DNA of 64,000 nucleotides from Buxus sempervirens (taxonomy: Eukaryota; Streptophyta; Magnoliopsida; Buxales; Buxaceae), in NCBI GenBank assembly GCA_947561395.2, contig OX387187.1, forward strand, positions 4,966,976 to 5,030,975, in the 5' to 3' direction. This document shows, one piece after another, positions 23,087-34,079 of the stretch. A program made the translations under genes and the position numbers. Every line of letters begins with the position of its first letter. Position 1 is the stretch's first letter. The notes beneath the pieces are model-generated. The model worked only from the letters and a program-made list of their open reading frames with translations. It was not told the DNA's origin and made no database searches.

Positions 23087-24018
23087 ACTTTCATTTCAAA
23101 TCCCCACTTTAAGCTTATCTGGAAAAATTTTCCATAAAATTATCCATATTACATCCAAACACTCGGAAATAACAAAGGAAAGAAAATTTTTCTTGAAAAA
23201 TTTTATTCTGGAAAATATTTTCCATCAGAAAATATTTTCCTTTGAAACAAATAGAGCCTTAAACAAACACAGCCTTAATGACGTCCTTGGCTGCCATGCA
23301 TTCCTTCAATTTGGTCATTTCTATGCCCTTGATTGCCATAGATTCCTTCACGCTATTTCTGTATCCCAGGCTGTAAGTTCACATAATGATCTAACTTCAT
23401 CTTGTAATATAGGATCTGAAGTAATAATTGCTCGAGTGGAAGGTCATCCCCATAATGTACTTGGGGTTGGGCCCAACACATTTCTACATACTTGGCTATG
23501 CCTTTCATTGGTTCCCATAACTTGGGAATAAATATAATCTCTTCCAATATTATCTTGTGATTTGATTTTTGGTTCGAATTGTCTTCGCAAAGCAATTTGA
23601 TGTATATTCATAAATCAAAGATAAGAATTTTAAATGCAACTTCTGTTTACAAGAAATATTTTTACATTATACAATGAAAGATTTCCTTGACATGAATCAC
23701 CACTAGAAAACATATTCATGGAGCAAAAAAACCAAAAAAGAAAAAAAAATTATACGAATGAATGTCCGATCAGGCTTATAACTACCAAAGAAAATTGATT
23801 AAATTTTCCTAGTAAAAAACAAAATTTATATTTTAGCTAAATGGAAATTGAGGACCTTAAACAAACTATGATCAAAATCATAATCCCAGGATAACATTGT
23901 GTTCATTTTTTTAATAACAAAAATCAACATAACTTGTACTTGAACGTGAATAATAGGCCCTATTTATAGAGTTAACAAACTTTCTAATCAATTTAAAAAG
24001 AAAAAAAAACTCTAAAAG
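23087..24018. other. Intergenic/unassigned sequence
   Basis: Before the E1 solo LTR. Contains a run of AT-rich inverted repeats at about 23125-23250 (GGAAAAATTTTCC, GGAAAATATTTTCC twice) that could be a small MITE. An 80-codon minus ORF at 23353-23595 has no recognisable motif. This block joins 27297-27374 and 38130-38655 once the inserted LTRs are removed. Confidence 0.4.
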
Positions 24019-27000
24019 TGTAAAACCCCGGATTTTCCTAAAATAAATTAAATTAAATAAGCCTAATTATTGAGAAGTTAAGATTTAATTAAGGTATTGG
24101 AAGAATAATATTATGATCCAAAGAGATATTAGTAACTAAATAAATAAACAATAATTTTGAGTAATTAGGAAATTAAATAGTGGCTTCATTTAAATAGGAA
24201 AGAGCAAGGTTGATTTGGATAAATTGGGAGAGGAAATTAAATATAAAGGATTGGAGAAGATAGGTATTAATCCAAGTACATCATATGGTTAAGATTGATA
24301 TGAAGAATAAAGAGGAGAACTTTTGGAAAAAGATTCAAAGGTTAAGTATAGAATTACAAGGAAAGGGTATTTTAGTCATTTTCTAATTAGCCAAATTAAT
24401 ATATTGAGTAATTAAATAATTATTAGACTTGAAATATTTAACTAAACTTAATTTGGGTTAGGTTTGAATTTAAATAGTAAATTATGGCTTAAAAGTAGGA
24501 AAAAGGGTATATTGATGATTATGGTTGATAAGGAGCCTTAAGTTTGAGGATAAAAGGATCTTTGGGGTATTTTAGTAATATTTTAAAATAAGAAATTTAA
24601 TTAGCATGAAAATAAATTAAAATAAATCCTTCTCTTATATAAGATACTTAAAAGAGGAATTAGAATGAGGGTTAAGATGGGGAGGTTTCCAATTAAGAGT
24701 GGGAATCCTATTTAGAAAGTCTTCTAAACCTAGTGGGACTTCTAATTAAGAGAGCTTATAAAAGGGGAGGTCTAGGAAAGGTTTAGGGTTTTAAGCAAGT
24801 CAAAAATAAGGAGGAAAGAGAGGAAAATTCATGCTTGGGCTTGGGAGAAAAATAAAGTAAAGAAGAGGAGAGAAAAGAGAGGGAAGAAAGGAAAAAGAGA
24901 TGTGCTGCAGAGGTCCGACTAGCAGACTTTGAGCGACGATCCCCGGAGATCTAGTCGCTGGATCGTCATGAAATTTGGAGGTTATGTTCTATACATGAAG
25001 TATACTTTAATCTGAATGGTGGAGATTGGATTTGGATGAGTCTAAGATGGTGCGAATTAACCCAGAAGTTGGTGGAAAATCAGATTTTGGAAGAAAAAGG
25101 AGTTGCAGAGATGGTCGACTAGCCAACTTCGAACGGTGAGATAGAAAGATCCAACCGTTGGAATGAGTTGCAATTTTAGGGTTTTGTTCTACCCATGAAA
25201 GACTTCAAACGGAACGGTGGAGATCTAAATTGGAGAAGTTTAGAGGGGTCCGGTCGAGCTCCAAAATTGGGCACAGAAGAAGTTCTGAAAAATCTGGGTT
25301 CATCAAAAAGGCAAGTAGAAAACACTTGAAACTGGAGGAACTGCATATTTTCTTGTGTTTTTTTATGATTGATCGTATTGGTTTTTAAGGTGGATTTCAT
25401 TGGAAAAGTTAGATGTTTATAAAATTTTGATTTGGTAATTTGAATCTCTTTTTAAGAATCAAGAAAAGTGTTGTTCATGGGTGGGTTGAATTAGAAAGAA
25501 ACCTTAGTTAAATTTTAATTACCAAGATGTGAGTAGCATCGTTTTAAATCTGGGTTTTTGGTTTTAATCAGTGAGTTATTCGTGTTGCATACGTTTTCTG
25601 GAGAAATACAGTTCGAGCGTGAGTTTTTCTTAGGATTGTTAGAGATAAATATTAATGTGTTTAGAATAATTTCAAAACTGTTTTAAACATCTTTTGGGGA
25701 TAATAGGAGACTAGGAAAATTGTTACAAACATAAAAATTTCAGTCAGTCATAGAGATTTGGCATTAACAGAGACTTGAAAAACGGAGGTAGTATCCGCCG
25801 GGTTGGCGCCTACCTAGCGCCAACTGGTTTTAGTTGGCACGAGAACTAAATTTCCTTACCGCCGAGTTCGCGCTCGTCTTGCGCCTACTGTTTTGAGTCC
25901 GCGCGATGTAGAAGTTCGGTATCGCCGATTTCGTGCCTAGTATATTTTAGGTAAGCGCGAAGTGTATTTTTACCACTGAGTTGTCGCCGACCTCACGCCT
26001 AGCGCTAGAGGTCAACACAAACCCCAATCCTTTGCCGAAATGGAGTTTTGACCAAACCAAGCTAGATTTTGATATTTTGAGGGTTCAACCACTTTGCCAT
26101 TGACTTATTTAGGATCTTAGAAATACTTTTACCTGTTCAAATACTCTGAGATTATTAAGGGGAATTTCTGGTAATCCTTAGGAGTTTCCAAGGTGAATTT
26201 TAAGGGCTATCAATAGGTGATGTTATTGTTCCAAACACTAGGAGTTCATGATTTAGTTTTCTCTTTGTTTATACACTGTACTTGATTAAGACTTTATTTA
26301 ACCTGGTTTTACTTGATTGAAAGTTCTAAAATGTATTTGTAAAGATTCTCTTGGTGTGAGTAAATGGGTTTTATTACCAAAGGACTTGAGTTATGAGATT
26401 TGAGTAAATACGGAAGGTACATGAGGTACTGTTCTAGTCCAGAGGGACATGTGGTGAGCTGTGTTGTGTTATACATGATGTTGAACATATTGATTTATTG
26501 TGATGTCAGAGTTGAGATTATACGATGGTTTTCTGTTTTTGTTTAGCTTGTCCTGGATCCATGTCTAAGCTTAGTAATGTGATGGTATTGTTTATTGATG
26601 TAATTGCATGGCCTTGTGTGTTGCCACGACCGGTGTAGAGCAGCCAAAAACCCTGAGTAGGCCTGGTTGTCAATGCCGAAACCTGGGGCGTAGGCCGACA
26701 TTGGATGACGAAACCCTGAGTAGGCCGTCATTTCAGAGTCTCCGAAACCCTGAGTAGGCCGAAACTGTGTACATGGAGGTGTGGAGTGTCTACTTGGCAT
26801 GTCAATTAATCATTTCAAACAATAGTCATGACATTGACCATTCGATGTTTTATTGCTATTGTTATTGAAATATGATTTGATAATATTAATGGGATTGGAT
26901 TTAAACTTTGGAATTATCCTTATTGATGTTGTTGTTGGTTTAATCGTACACCTCATGACCTATTTTATAAACATGGATTGATTTCATGCATGCACCTTGC

Positions 27001-27291
27001 TACTTGTTGAGATTTATTCTCACTCCGGTTTCTCCCATTTTTCAGGTACTCTTGGTGAGGACGTCAAGTTGTGGGCTAGTTGTAGCTGGGTAGTCTATAT
27101 AGATGTAGGATTGCTCATATAATTGAAATCCTTTTATATTATAATTGTTGATTAATAAAAAAAATTTGAATTCAAGTTTCCGCTTTTACTCTGATTATAA
27201 AGTTAGAAAAAGTTTTAAATTATTTCATATGTTAGTTGCTTACCATAACACCTCGAGTTTTGGTAATTGGACCTAGAACCGGGGCGTTACA
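24019..27291 (+). mobile_element. Solo LTR, family E (copy E1)
   Basis: 3,273 bp, TGTAAAACCCCGGATT ... GGGGCGTTACA, with a perfect TSD AAAAG (24014-24018 and 27292-27296). Landmarks: TATA-like TTATAAAAGGGG (about 24768), donor-like AAAGGCAAGTAG (about 25307) and AAGATGTGAGTAG (about 25524), CpG inverted-repeat cluster (about 25790-26010), TGGATCCA (26557), constant-loop hairpin array (26641-26765), variant hairpin TGAGA-TTTAT-TCTCA (27008-27022) and acceptor-like TTTTTCAG (about 27046). The micro-ORF after the acceptor is not conserved in this copy. No internal domain. Confidence 0.93.
26641..26766 (+). other. Constant-loop hairpin array, four units (E1)
   Basis: Four consecutive units share the loop AAACCCTGAGTAGG (or a close variant) but have different stems: CAGCCA/TGGTTG; CAATGCCG/CGACATTG (one mismatch here, perfect in the 56161 copy); ATGACG/CGTCAT; and a weaker AGT..CCG/CG..ACT. 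See also 47229-47353 and 56162-56253. Confidence 0.6.
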
Positions 27292-27296
27292 AAAAG

Positions 27297-27374
27297 GAAA
27301 CTCTAACAATTATGGTAACTTAATGAAACTAAAAAAGCAACATCTGGAAACAAGTAAAAGACATAAAATAGTAT
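27297..27374. other. Short spacer of older sequence
   Basis: Lies between solo LTR E1 and LTR B1. It ends AGTAT, the TSD shared with 38125-38129. No gene. Confidence 0.6.
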
Positions 27375-27451
27375 TGTAAGCACCTCATTTTTGCACCTCC
27401 CGGAAGTGTCGGAAGTGGAAATCCTAATAGCCAGCTCAATACCCTAAAGGA

Positions 27452-27890
27452 CAGAAATTGACTTTCTGATTAAATTCAAGTTGCTACCTTACCCCATCTC
27501 GATGGATAGGAATTTCTGACAAGGTTTCAATGCAACTGAGTTTGCCAGAATCGGAGTCTAAATAAGGAAGTTATGGACAGAACAAACCCTGGAGGAGCAG
27601 AAATTGACTTTCTGCTCAAACCCAGATTAACTGCCATCTCTATCCCAACAAATAGGGATTTCCGGCATGATTCCGAAGGAATTGAATTTGCCAAAACGGG
27701 GGCTGGATCAGGAAGATATGAGCAGTTTAAAATTCTGGAAGCGGTTTCGGCTCTCTACTCAAAACTTGAATTTACTGCAATACTCCATCCCAGTGGATAG
27801 AGAATTCCGACCCAATTCCAGTGCAACTGAGTTTTCTAGAATCAGGTTCGGACAAAAATGTTATGAGTAGATCAAGCCCTAGGGCAAAAA
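27452..27890 (+). repeat. Degenerate ~146-bp tandem repeats in LTR B1
   Basis: The motif CAGAAATTGACTTTCTG recurs 146 bp apart (27452 and 27598), with a third degenerate unit after it. The same unit, around GAATCGGAGTC and AGATATGAGC, appears once in B2 (about 30470-30610), about three times in B4 (from 40651) and five or more times in B3 (59070-59890). Confidence 0.75.
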
Positions 27891-27968
27891 TGCAGAAAGC
27901 TATCCATGTGGCGGATGAGCAGAATCTGCCACGTGGCGGAAAAAAGACGAAAGGACAAAAGAAATAAC

Positions 27969-28130
27969 ATATCTTGATTATAATAATAATATTTCTAAAA
28001 TATCTTGAATATAATAATAATATTTCAAAATATCTTGAATAAATAATAATATTTCAAAATATCTTGAATATAATAATAATATTTCAAAATATCTTGAATA
28101 TAATATTAATGTTTCTAAAATATCTTGATT
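27969..28130 (+). repeat. ~30-bp AT-rich tandem repeat
   Basis: About five copies of a unit reading AAAATATCTTGAATATAA then TAATAATATTTC, with small indels. It lies between the 146-bp repeats and the promoter palindromes of LTR B1. Confidence 0.85.
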
Positions 28131-28302
28131 TTTGCTAATTAAATCAAATACAAAATCAAAGAAATTTGGATTCTCTCATTAGGAGAGAGAATCCGGTCAA
28201 ATCAGCCCAAATTGGAGAGAGAGAAAGGCAAATCTGGAAAAAAAATCAATTTTTACTAAAAATATCAGAAAATACATGTCGGATACAAATATTTTTATGT
28301 GT

Positions 28303-28501
28303 ATCCGAAATATAATTTCGGATACAAGATAAGATTCCCAGATTCTCATGTCAAATTCTCTGACCTTATCCCATTGAAGAATGATTATTGATGGGATGTA
28401 TTTGTATTCAAAATTATATTTCGAATACAAATAAAATATGTGTATCCGAAAATTATTTTCGGATACACAAATTAAGTGCTGTATCCAACCTAAGTTATCG
28501 G
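28303..28501 (+). promoter_or_regulatory. Palindrome array upstream of the B1 TATA box
   Basis: Four inverted repeats built on GTATCCG/CGGATAC: GTATCCGAAAT-ATA-ATTTCGGATAC; a GTATTC..GAATAC version at about 28406-28431; arms TGTGTATCCGAAAAT and its mirror around one base (about 28439-28469); and TGTATCC ... CGGATACA just before the TATA box. Their spacing and position suggest dimer-binding sites for a transcription factor or a cruciform-forming region. Confidence 0.55.
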
Positions 28502-28512
28502 ATACACTTTTT

Positions 28513-28522
28513 TTTGTCTATA
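28513..28522 (+). promoter_or_regulatory. TATA box of LTR B1
   Basis: CTATAAATAG downstream of the palindrome array, followed about 270 bp later by the donor-like CAAG|GTAAGC at 28787. This marks the LTR U3/R boundary region. Confidence 0.6.
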
Positions 28523-30854
28523 AATAGAAACAGTAGCTCATTTGGTTGGGGTTGGACTTTTTAACTTTGCTCTCCCCCTCTCCCTTGCACGAAACCCTCA
28601 GCTCTTGCCCTCCATTGCCTTCCTAACCCCCTAAACCCCATCCATACACATTTAAACCCCTTCCTACCCCTTCCTTCTTCACTTTAAGCCTTGAAAGAAG
28701 TTTGGTGGTGCAAGGAGGTGTTGTTCTAGCTACTTGTGGGCCTTCAAGGGAGTCAAGCACACCTCAAGGAGACCTTACACCTCAAGGTAAGCCTCCTCAT
28801 TGTATTTTATTATACATATATGAAAATAGGCATGATTTGAGCATGTGTATCATTTTGTTCTTTACATACTGCTTTCTCTCCCTTTGAGCATGTTTTTTTC
28901 TCCTCTTCTCCTTCACTTCTTCTTCATTTCTTCACAAGAGTGTGATCCCATGGTAATGGTACAGGAAAGGGCCGAAATCCAAGGAGGGAGAAGGAGAGGC
29001 CATGTTAAACGCACTTTAGGGTCAAGTTTTAGAGTGTCCCTCCAGGTTTTGTTACTCATAGGGAGAGCATGTTCCCTATTCTCCCCCTTTAACCCATTGT
29101 ATCCCGTTAAATCGCCCTCAACCCTTCTTTTATTGATCTTACAAGTTTCTATTGAGCATGGTATGTTGTGGTGATATGTATTAGCATTTGTATGATTAAC
29201 ATGTCCACTCCCCCACTTTCCTTGCTTGCACATTGATTTTGGAGTCTTCTTTGCATTTATAGGCACAAGTATCTCATACACTACGCATGCACATGTAGGG
29301 TATACCTAAAAGCATGTTAGGTTTTCCCCCTAGTTTCATTCTACTTGTGTGCATGAAAGCACACACACACACCCACTCTCTTAGTCGCTGTTTTAGCACA
29401 TTTTGCACCTTGTTTAGCTTACTTCTTTGTGCATGATTGGTATGCATGTATGCACGTGTAAATGGTTTGGCCATGAGATCAAATTCAAGGCCTATCGGGC
29501 CACTCCCCCTCTCCCCCTCAAGGAAGAGGGGTTGGATGCTTTCACCACCATAATAGGGACACCCTAGGTCCCTGTTACCTCATGAAGTTCAGTACATGAG
29601 GGGAGACAAGGCCCCAAGCCTTAGTCCCCCACTCTCTTAGTTTCAAAGAGTCATAAAAGTGTGCAAAAGGGGTCATTCCCTCATCCCTGAACCACTGTTG
29701 GCCCACACAAGGGCCCACACAACTCCCAGACATCCTTAGAAACCCAAGAGCCCAACTCCCCTTTAAAAATCCCGAAAAAGGCCTTCTCTGTGCTTGCCCG
29801 AAAACTCAGGTCGAGTAAGCCTATTTCTTAATGTAGCCAAAATAATATTTCGGCTACACATGTTTTCTGTGTCGCCGAAATGCAATTTCGGCCACACACA
29901 GTAAACCCTAAAAATCAGCTTTTTTAACCCTTTTGCCAATTTTAACCCATTTTTAATAAAACTAATTAATCCAGTAAGGTCTCCGGGTCAACCCAACATG
30001 GACCTTGGACCCAATGAATCCAACTTGACTATCCATGGGCCTTCCAACGGGGCCCACCCAGCCTAATTGACATACTTTAACTGAAAATTAAACAAATAAC
30101 CAAATTAAATGGGCCACACCACCAGAGTCCCAATAAGGGCCCAATTTGAAGCATGTTGGCTAGGCTAGGGTTTGGTTTGGCCGTGACACGGGCTTAGGCC
30201 TATCGGGCCCTACTTCTTCTTTAAGGGAAGCCCACTTAACCAAACAGGGGAAGGGATCCAAAACCCTAACCTAGGAAGTCTTGGGCTCATGGGCCCTAAG
30301 CCTAGGACATGGGCCCTAAGCCCATTCCTAGCCCAATTGGAGAAGAGCTTAACCAAGATAACAAGACGTAAGGCAACATATGTGAGGCCCACCCAATGGG
30401 CCTGTAAGCACCTCATTTTTGCACCCCTCTAAAAAGCCTGAAAGCAAAACCCAAAAAGGAAGATACGAACCCTTAAGAGCAAAAGATAACCTTCTGCCTG
30501 AGTCTAAATTGATTGCTATACCCTATCCCAATGGGTAGAGCATCCTGATATGGTTCCAACGCAATTAAGTTTGCAGGAATCGGAGCCCGGACGGAGAAGA
30601 TATGAGCAAAACAGTCAAATTTAAAATATCTTAATTAAAATAATTAAGATAAATGAGAAATAATAAAAATTGGGGAAGCCTAATCCGTCCAAGTGGGCGG
30701 TTGAGTCGGCTCAGCCTTCACATCAACCAAAAAGGGGAGAAAAAGGGCAAATCTAAAAGATTAGCCGCAACTGCACACAATATGCAGTCGCGAAGGTGTG
30801 CGGTTGACTTTTTCGGCCACCGCCCGCGCGAGCCAATTAGAGCAAGCGGCGCCG

Positions 30855-31005
30855 AAAATTCAACCGTACATACAGTACGGTTGCGTGGCGCGTCAGACTA
30901 CGTCTGACCAATTTGTCCCCCCATCATTACGGAAAAGACAAGGACAAAACCGTACATAACCTACGGTTTTCACCAAAACCGCACAGTATGTGCGGTTACT
31001 GTTCA
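30855..31005 (+). promoter_or_regulatory. Palindrome array upstream of the B2 TATA box
   Basis: Successive inverted repeats: CAACCGTAC-ATACA-GTACGGTTG, AAACCGTA-CATAACC-TACGGTTT and AACCGCACA-GTA-TGTGCGGTT. The architecture is the same as in B1 at 28303-28501, but the core sequence is different (AACCG instead of TATCCG). Confidence 0.55.
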
Positions 31006-31761
31006 TTTTAGGCAAAACCGCTCTGAGTATGCGATTTTGTCCCTGTTTGCTATAAAAGGCAAGTTCGGATAGTGGGACAGGGGAGGCTAATCTTTTCTGC
31101 TTCTTCTCCTTCTCCCTTGCTCCTTGAATCTCCGAACCCCCTCTTCCTCCCCTCTCTTTGCTCCAACTCCTCCCAAACCCACTCCCAAAGCCTCTCCAAC
31201 CCTCCATATTCCTTCTTCACCCCCACCAAGCTTGAAGGAAGCTGGTTTTTCTTGCTAGGAAGCTGAAGGAAGGAGCTAGCTGCTGTTCCAATCTCCAGTA
31301 GGTCACACACTCCTCCAAAGGGTTGTGAAACCCCTAGGTATTGCTCCTTAACATGTTCTTTCCCACATATATAAAAATGGATGCTTTTTGCCATGTTTAG
31401 AAAGCTAATCTTCTTTCCTGTCCAGACATGCTTTGTTAATGGTTTGTATGTGTTATTACCCCACTTCCATAAGCATTGAGGTCTCCAAAGGGTAAGGGAG
31501 ACTTCACTTGTAGCACCATGGGAGAATGAAAGCTGTGTTCACAAGCACTTAATTAACTTGAGCTACTGTTTTGGTCATATCAGAGTGGCTTTTAAGAGGA
31601 AGCATGTTTCCTCATATTTCATCTAATGAATCCTTATAATAACCCCCAGATTCCCTTGAGCTATCTCTTTGCTTGCTGTTCTTAGTTGGGGTTACAACAT
31701 GCTCCATATTTGCCCATAAAAGGTTGCTGTTTTGCTTATCCACGTGCACCCATGGCTAATG

Positions 31762-31779
31762 CCCCCCCCCCCCCCCCCC
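31762..31779 (+). repeat. Poly-C run
   Basis: 18 consecutive C within LTR B2; the G-rich complement could form a quadruplex. Length may be uncertain in assembly. Confidence 0.9.
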
Positions 31780-33946
31780 ATAACTGTTGCTGTCTTTACC
31801 AAGCCAAGTATGCTGCTATTGGGTGCACTAGTTTTGCCCTGTTTACTTGCTGTTCTTATACATATGAGCATGATTCTTTCTTTCCTTTTGTAGCCGCAGT
31901 TCTAAACCCCCAGGAAGTTTGTTTGTTTTATGACAAATCAGTAGGCATTCAAGCCATTTTGGAGCTGCTGCTGGCGGCAGCAGCGGCACTACCTTTCCCT
32001 TGTCCTAGTGAACTTGACTAGTATACCGTACCTTCACGTGCATCATGAACTAGGGAACCCGTTGCCATGCTCCCCCACCCCAACTACCCGTTTGTAAAAC
32101 CCCGAATTTCCCTTAAATAATAAATTAAATTAGTAAATAATATTACCCAGAGTTATAAATTGATAGAACCATTTTAATATTGTAGGGGGTGATCAACTTA
32201 GCGGAGATCCAGAAGTAGACGCAGATCTGACCGTCCGATCGTGAGATATCGAGGTATGTATTCTGAGTGGGCAAGGTGTATAGAAGAGTTGCATGGGAGA
32301 TGCATAGGATCAGGGGGTATAAATATGTATAAAGAATTAACCTAATTCATATACGTGTATTGTCGCTCGTATTGAAGAGCCGCAAGCGACGAGTTGTTCA
32401 AGCGACCAAGGGAAGAAGAAGGAGAAGAAGAAGGAAGGGCTGGGCGTGCGTTCATCGTCCAGAGGATTCTTCAGTGCAAGAGTTCGTCATTGTGCATAAT
32501 AGAGAAGAAGGAATCAGCGTAGAGAGGTAGGTGACACCGTTTGGGTTTAAAATTCGGATTTATCTCTGTTTAATCGCAAAAGCATGTTTCTATGATATGT
32601 AAAGTTGTATTTAGTTAGCTAAGCATGTTATAAATACATTAGAATGAGTTTAGACGTGAAAAATCGTGATTTAGAACTGTTTCTGTTCGATTTGGTGAGA
32701 CCGCCGACCTCGACTGTGCGAGGCGCTCATCGGCGATCTTAGGCGCTGGTTAAATACTCGAGGACGCCGTGGACCGCGGGACGACGGACCGTGGGCGCTC
32801 GAATTTGCACTACCGCCGACTGATGACCGCCCGGAGCGATCCTGAGCGATCCCAGGCGCTCTCAGCAAAATTTCCAATTTTTCATAATTTCGAACCTAAT
32901 TCAATTCTAAACTATTTTGAGACAATTTTAATGATTAATTAAGGTGTTTTAAGACCAAAATAAACTACCTAAATCCCTGTTTTACAGAAAAACAAATTAG
33001 GGAGATATTTAGGACATTAGTTGCCCAGTTTTGAAGGTAAACGAGAAATGTGATTTTGGAAAAGCCTAACTACCATTTGACTATCTAAACACTTTTAAAT
33101 GGCATTATAAATCATAAGACATTATAAAGAGAGTTCATAATCCGCATGACTAAATAATGAAGTGAATGTACAGATATAACCATTATATGCCGCTAGGCAC
33201 CAACCCTTATAGAAATATGATATTTTAGGGAATTTTGGAGTCTAGTGGGCATAGCTGGTTGTGGATCCATAGTCGTAGCTAGATAGCTGAGGGATATGTC
33301 ATTTGGGTTGAGTTACTCCTATATGCGACGCGCTTCCTTTGCAAGTTAGTTTGTCTGGGAAGGTCCTATGTCTGGAGGGACACCCCGGTGAGCCGCTGGT
33401 GATTCCCTGTACATGTGGATAAGCAACCACCTCCATGTATTGATTCTGGTGCTGCATGCTGGTGGTACATACCAACTTTGATGGGTACGTGTGCAATAAG
33501 TCGGTGACTACGGCTCTTGTCTAAGCTGCGCTGCATGGGGCTTGAGTATCATTAGTAGCATCGCTCCTAAGTCGCACGGTGGTATAGCAATTGGTTGAGA
33601 ATCATCTCAAAAGGTTTATCTAACTTTGTGAGTCCTACAATGACACTGAAAACATAACACTTGATATGATTACTATTGTGCACGTGCGGGATGCATGTGA
33701 TTGGGATATTGATTGGATGTGACTGCTTAGTACATCCTGGCAATGCATGGATTATGCTATTGATTCGTCTATTGAGATCTTATATTAAAACTTGTTGAAA
33801 ATCATTTCTAGAACTGTTTATCAAACTGTTTTGTGTTCATGAATAGTATAAATGATTATGCGAGCCTGATTTATCGATGTTGCTTCATCGTGCATGAACT
33901 GTTACTTTCCGTATATTAACTGTTTAATCATGCATGTGTTACCTAC

Positions 33947-33964
33947 TGAGATATTCGTATCTCA
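33947..33964 (+). other. LTR hairpin TGAGATATTCGTATCTCA
   Basis: 7-bp stem, TTCG loop, 26 bases upstream of the acceptor-like TTTTTTTCAG. Confidence 0.6.
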
Positions 33965-33990
33965 CCCTACTTCTATTCCATTTTTTTCAG

Positions 33991-34079
33991 CTGATACGCG
34001 AGAGGGGGATCTTTTAGACTTCCAGGGAGAGATAGCCGTGTATTCGCCGGAGGATTATTATTATCCAGATCTTTTCTGA
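33991..34079 (+). other. Conserved LTR micro-exon/ORF tail (family A solo 1)
   Basis: Reads DTREGDLLDFQGEIAVYSPE then DYYYPDLF and TGA, with the acceptor-like CAG at 33988-33990. Compared with 37414-37502, five codons differ only silently and three differ in amino acid, and both copies keep the frame open. Confidence 0.45.

Noticed and set aside
23353..23595. 80-codon minus-strand ORF
   Set aside because: No recognisable motif and no neighbour support; left as unassigned sequence.
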